Source: Candidatus Zixiibacteriota bacterium
Lineage (GTDB): Bacteria; Zixibacteria; MSB-5A5; DG-27
NCBI GenBank assembly: GCA_030605835.1
Contig: JAUWHO010000023.1
Span: 124,001 to 188,000, forward strand
Length of the DNA: 64,000 bases
Direction of reading: 5' to 3'
This document shows, piece by piece, positions 61,325 through 64,000 of the stretch; positions within the stretch are counted from its first letter, which is position 1; each line of letters starts with the position of its first letter. The notes beneath the pieces were generated by a model, which did no database searches, was not told where the DNA came from, and was given only the letters and a program-made list of their open reading frames with translations. Position numbers and translations under genes: made by a program.

Positions 61325-62851
61325 ATGTCGACACTGATAACAAGAAGATCATTGGCTTTTTTTATTTCCATACTGCTGCTGTTTGCGACCACGAATTGCA
61401 AGAAAGGGGGAGAGAGCTCTGCCCAGGCGGGGGAGTATCACCGCTCACCGGCGGTGGCAGGTCAGTTCTATCCCAACGATGGGCAGAAATTGGAAGAGAT
61501 GGTGCGGGGCTTTCTGGACAATGCCAAGGAGGTCGAAATCCCCTACGGGAAGTTGCAGGCAATTGTGGTTCCCCACGCCGGCCTGATTTACTCCGGACAG
61601 GTGGCCGCTTATGCATACTCTCTTTTGAGGAATAAACGGGTTGAGACCGTCATAATGGTCGGTCCCAGCCACTATGTCCGCCTCCCTGGAGCTTCAGTCT
61701 ATGCTAAGGGAGAATTCGAGACTCCGCTGGGAAATGTTCCTGTAGACTCAGAGCTGGCGCAGGCGATCATAAAACAGGACCGGGAGCTGTTCAGCTTCAA
61801 TCCGCGTGATCAGGCCCGGGAGCACTCTCTGGAGGTGCAGTTGCCCTTCCTGCAGGTGGTCCTGCCTGATTGCTCGATCGTCCCCATAATGATGGGACCG
61901 CAGGATTCGGCCACCGTGCGCCGGGTTGCGGACGCCATCACAAAGGTTTTACAGGAGAGCGACAAGAGGGTTTTGCTCTTAGCCAGCACTGACTGGTCTC
62001 ACCATCACCCGAGAGCGGAGGCCAGACGATTGGACGAGGAGGGAATCGCTACCATCACTATGCTGAACCCTGCCAAGCTCCTCTATAAACTGAGGTATAA
62101 GAAGACCGAGGCCTGCGGCGGCGGGCCGGTTGCCGCAGTGCTTATGACAGCCCTGAAACTGGGGACCGATTGGGCAAAGGTCGTAAGATACGGTGACTCC
62201 GGGGATGTCAGCGGTGATATCTCCGCGGTGGTGGGTTACGCCTCCATCGCCATCGGAACCACAAAAGAAATAGACGTGCCTCTAAACGTTGAAAAGCCAC
62301 AGAGTGAATTATCCACAAAAGAGAGGCGGAGACTATTAGAGATTGCTCGGACCTCCATCGACGGATTCCTGCGTCACGGAGAAGAGCCCAGTTTTGACGT
62401 AAGTGAACGCAAGCTGACTGAATTGGGGGCTGCCTTTGTCACTTTGGAGAAAAACGGTCGTTTGAGGGGTTGCATCGGTTACACCACTCCGGAGAGACCT
62501 CTCTATCAGACCGTTTCCGAATGCGCCATCATGGCCGCCACCCAGGATCGCCGCTTCCCGCGCCTGACTCAGGATGAACTGCAGGAAATCCAAATAGAGA
62601 TCTCAGTTCTGTCTCCCTTTAAGAAAGTCGACAGCATCGACGAGATCGTGGTCGGTCTGCACGGACTTTATCTCAAAAAGGGTGAACGCCGCGGTTTGCT
62701 CCTGCCTCAGGTGGCAACAGACTGGAAGTGGAATCGCCGGGAGTTTTTGGAAAACGTCTGCCGCAAATCTGGCCTCCCCATTGATGCCTGGAAGGAGGAT
62801 GCGGAGATATACGTTTTCAGTGCCGAGATCTTCAGAGAGGGGGAAGAATAA
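61325..62851 (+). CDS. MEMO-AMMECR1 fusion lipoprotein (AmmeMemoRadiSam B and A)
   Basis: Residues ~1-28 form a lipoprotein-type signal (Cys in ATTNCKKGG). Residues ~40-310 are a MEMO-like domain, a non-haem-dioxygenase-type fold, with AVAGQFYPND, VVPHAGLIYSGQVAAYAY, GPSHYVRLPG, LLASTDWSHHHP and ACGGGPVAAVL holding the His residues for metal. Residues ~330-505 are an AMMECR1 domain with GRLRGCIGYTTP. In many prokaryotes these two domains occur with a radical SAM enzyme as the AmmeMemoRadiSam system; here A and B are fused and exported, with no radical SAM partner in view. ATG 61325 follows GGAGG by 6 bases. Confidence 0.88.
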   Translation: MSTLITRRSLAFFISILLLFATTNCKKGGESSAQAGEYHRSPAVAGQFYPNDGQKLEEMVRGFLDNAKEVEIPYGKLQAIVVPHAGLIYSGQVAAYAYSLLRNKRVETVIMVGPSHYVRLPGASVYAKGEFETPLGNVPVDSELAQAIIKQDRELFSFNPRDQAREHSLEVQLPFLQVVLPDCSIVPIMMGPQDSATVRRVADAITKVLQESDKRVLLLASTDWSHHHPRAEARRLDEEGIATITMLNPAKLLYKLRYKKTEACGGGPVAAVLMTALKLGTDWAKVVRYGDSGDVSGDISAVVGYASIAIGTTKEIDVPLNVEKPQSELSTKERRRLLEIARTSIDGFLRHGEEPSFDVSERKLTELGAAFVTLEKNGRLRGCIGYTTPERPLYQTVSECAIMAATQDRRFPRLTQDELQEIQIEISVLSPFKKVDSIDEIVVGLHGLYLKKGERRGLLLPQVATDWKWNRREFLENVCRKSGLPIDAWKEDAEIYVFSAEIFREGEE

Positions 62852-62862
62852 CCTCCACTTCT

Positions 62863-63387
62863 ATGAGCTCACACAAATCATTCTTCTTGCCATTCATTCT
62901 GCTGTTCTCCATCTCATTCACATTCTGCTCTCCGGGTGAAAGGGAAGCAGGAGCACCCAAAAGCGATTGTGAAGCCATCCTGGGCGACCTTTCAAAACTC
63001 AAGGATTTCCAATCTCGTGACAGCATCTCGGTTTATTCGCCTGAGAATCTGCATTACTACCTCGACGGCGGTGCGGAGTTCTACTTGAAGAATGGCTTCG
63101 TCAAGTTAGCGACCACCCTTGTGGTTTCAAACGAAACCGGTCAAGAGATAAGTGTCGAGGTTTACCGGATGCAGAATCCCTCTCAGGCAGACTTCATCTA
63201 CAGGACAGAGAGTGGCGACTCCCCTGCCAATTTCGAGATTGGAGATAAAGGTTATAGAAGCGGCGGCTACGCGCAGTTTGTCAAAGGAGCGTTCTTGGTC
63301 AAACTTGTGGCATACGAGCCCACTGAGCGTGAGCTTGAAGCTTTAGTTGCGTTGGCGAAGTTTATAGAAGCCGGAATCCAACCCTAA
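62863..63387 (+). CDS. DUF6599-type lipoprotein
   Basis: A signal peptide with Cys at residue 22 (SISFTFC) precedes ~150 residues with the segment VYSPENLHYYLDGGAEFYLK, which I recall as typical of DUF6599 proteins, and later YRMQNPSQADFIY and GAFLVKLVAYE. It starts 11 bases after the MEMO-AMMECR1 gene, so the two are one operon. Function unknown; the pairing hints at a joint exported process. Confidence 0.7.
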   Translation: MSSHKSFFLPFILLFSISFTFCSPGEREAGAPKSDCEAILGDLSKLKDFQSRDSISVYSPENLHYYLDGGAEFYLKNGFVKLATTLVVSNETGQEISVEVYRMQNPSQADFIYRTESGDSPANFEIGDKGYRSGGYAQFVKGAFLVKLVAYEPTERELEALVALAKFIEAGIQP

Positions 63388-63398
63388 CTGAATCTACC

Positions 63399-63803
63399 TC
63401 AGGCAGGCTTATTGGAGGTCAGCATAATGGTCTTAACCATCTGAAGCAATCGCTGACAGCTGAAGGGCTTCTTGATATAAAAGTCGCCTCCCACCCCGAA
63501 TGCTTTCCCCTGGTCTTCCCGGGCATCTTTTCCAGTGAGGAAGAGCACCGGCGTCTCGGCGGTGTCGGGGTCGGCTCTCAACTGGGAACAGACCTCATAC
63601 CCATCCATGAAGGGCATTTGTATGTCTAATATGATGACGTTCGGTTTGAAGTTTTTGGCGTCTCCCAATCCGTTCTGAGGTTGGTTTTCGACCTCCACTT
63701 CGTAGCCGGCGTTGGACATATAGGCCTTGATTATCTCCGTTATTTCCGGCTCGTCATCGATGACTAGAATGCGCCCTAATTTAGCAATCTTATCCCCTAA
63801 CAT
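63399..63803 (-). CDS. Single-domain response regulator (receiver)
   Basis: The 134-residue protein is a lone CheY-like receiver: acidic pair in ILVIDDEPEITEI, the phosphorylation Asp in VIILDIQMPFMDGYEV, Thr in LFLTGKD and the invariant Lys in FYIKKPF. No output domain follows. ATG 63803 has AGGAG 6 bases upstream. Its kinase is not in the window. It may act by protein contact like CheY, or in a phosphorelay. Confidence 0.92.
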   Translation of the reverse strand: MLGDKIAKLGRILVIDDEPEITEIIKAYMSNAGYEVEVENQPQNGLGDAKNFKPNVIILDIQMPFMDGYEVCSQLRADPDTAETPVLFLTGKDAREDQGKAFGVGGDFYIKKPFSCQRLLQMVKTIMLTSNKPA

Positions 63804-64000
63804 TGGGTTCTCCTGAATCGTAGCTATGTTGAGGAATCTCCCTTCACAACCGGTAGAAGGTTCTCCTCCGATCCTTTATGAGATGATTAGCGGGCGTAAA
63901 AAACTTATCCCGCGCCTCTTTTACATTAATATCGGCGACCTCGAGGCTCTCTTTATTGCGGGGGGAGGAAACCACTAATTCTCCCTTTGGGGAGGTGATT
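63804..64000. other. Right edge, upstream of the receiver gene
   Basis: No gene is supported here. An inverted repeat (GCGGG near 63890 with CCCGC near 63913) is present, and a GGGGAGG near the end could be a Shine-Dalgarno for a gene lying beyond the window. Confidence 0.4.

Noticed and set aside
1-64000. tRNA, rRNA, CRISPR arrays, insertion sequences, prophage
   Set aside because: No tRNA cloverleaf in the gaps examined, no transposase or integrase motifs, no regularly spaced repeats and no phage genes. Reading by eye could miss a divergent structured RNA.

Overview
The window reads as a chromosomal segment of a Gram-negative bacterium, probably from the FCB superphylum (a Zixibacteria/KSB1-like candidate phylum is my best guess; this is inference from gene style, not from a marker tree). 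Pointers are the PorV/PorQ-like outer-membrane protein end at the left edge, a secreted beta-propeller protein with a type-IX-like C-terminal sorting tail, a DUF5916 outer-membrane protein, a TonB-dependent receptor paired with a YfiR-like protein, many lipoproteins and meso-DAP-type peptidoglycan genes. No rRNA, tRNA, CRISPR array, insertion sequence or prophage was found; the region is mostly housekeeping and envelope genes.

Layout. 1-3.7 kb (+): end of a PorV-like gene and two related secreted lipoproteins, closed by a strong terminator. 3.8-12.6 kb (+): a tight murein-peptide metabolism cluster (lysA, alr, a secreted C39-like peptidase, LD-carboxypeptidase, dipeptide epimerase, cell-wall amidase) and one unknown secreted protein. 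12.9-21.1 kb (-): CobW-type GTPase, mnmE, a small unknown, dprA, then rnhB-rplS-trmD-rimM-rpsP-ffh, probably read from a promoter upstream of ffh. 21.4-37.3 kb (-): a complete 14-subunit NADH:quinone oxidoreductase operon nuoA-N with two guests, a TPR protein between nuoE and nuoF and a glutaredoxin-like gene between nuoM and nuoN. The operon has a good sigma-70 promoter and a near-consensus Rex operator in its leader. 37.5-40.3 kb (+): TonB-dependent receptor and YfiR-like protein. 40.3-50.5 kb (-): MrfA-type helicase, a degenerate archaemetzincin, and a proteostasis block (clpB, compact rnhC, a J-protein, fmdB, dnaK, hsp20), with hsp20 behind a consensus sigma-54 promoter. 51-63.4 kb (+): DUF5916 protein, zinc-ribbon plus PD-(D/E)XK nuclease, exported isoaspartyl methyltransferase homologue, a lipoprotein with a C-terminal membrane anchor, two PspC/LiaF-like membrane proteins, a gene remnant, the sorting-tail beta-propeller, a MEMO-AMMECR1 fusion lipoprotein and a DUF6599 lipoprotein. 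A lone receiver-domain protein (-) ends the window.

The most interesting observation is that the small glutaredoxin-like gene inside the nuo operon appears to continue through an in-frame UGA for Sec-Asp-Phe-stop, with a hairpin just downstream whose GGUC loop resembles a bacterial SECIS; it may be a selenoprotein of the Uxx-star type. Other notable points are the consensus sigma-54 promoter on hsp20, the Rex site on nuo, an archaemetzincin that lost its catalytic Glu and third zinc ligand, rimM with no usual start codon at its conserved N-terminus, and dispersed intergenic elements including a covarying hairpin.
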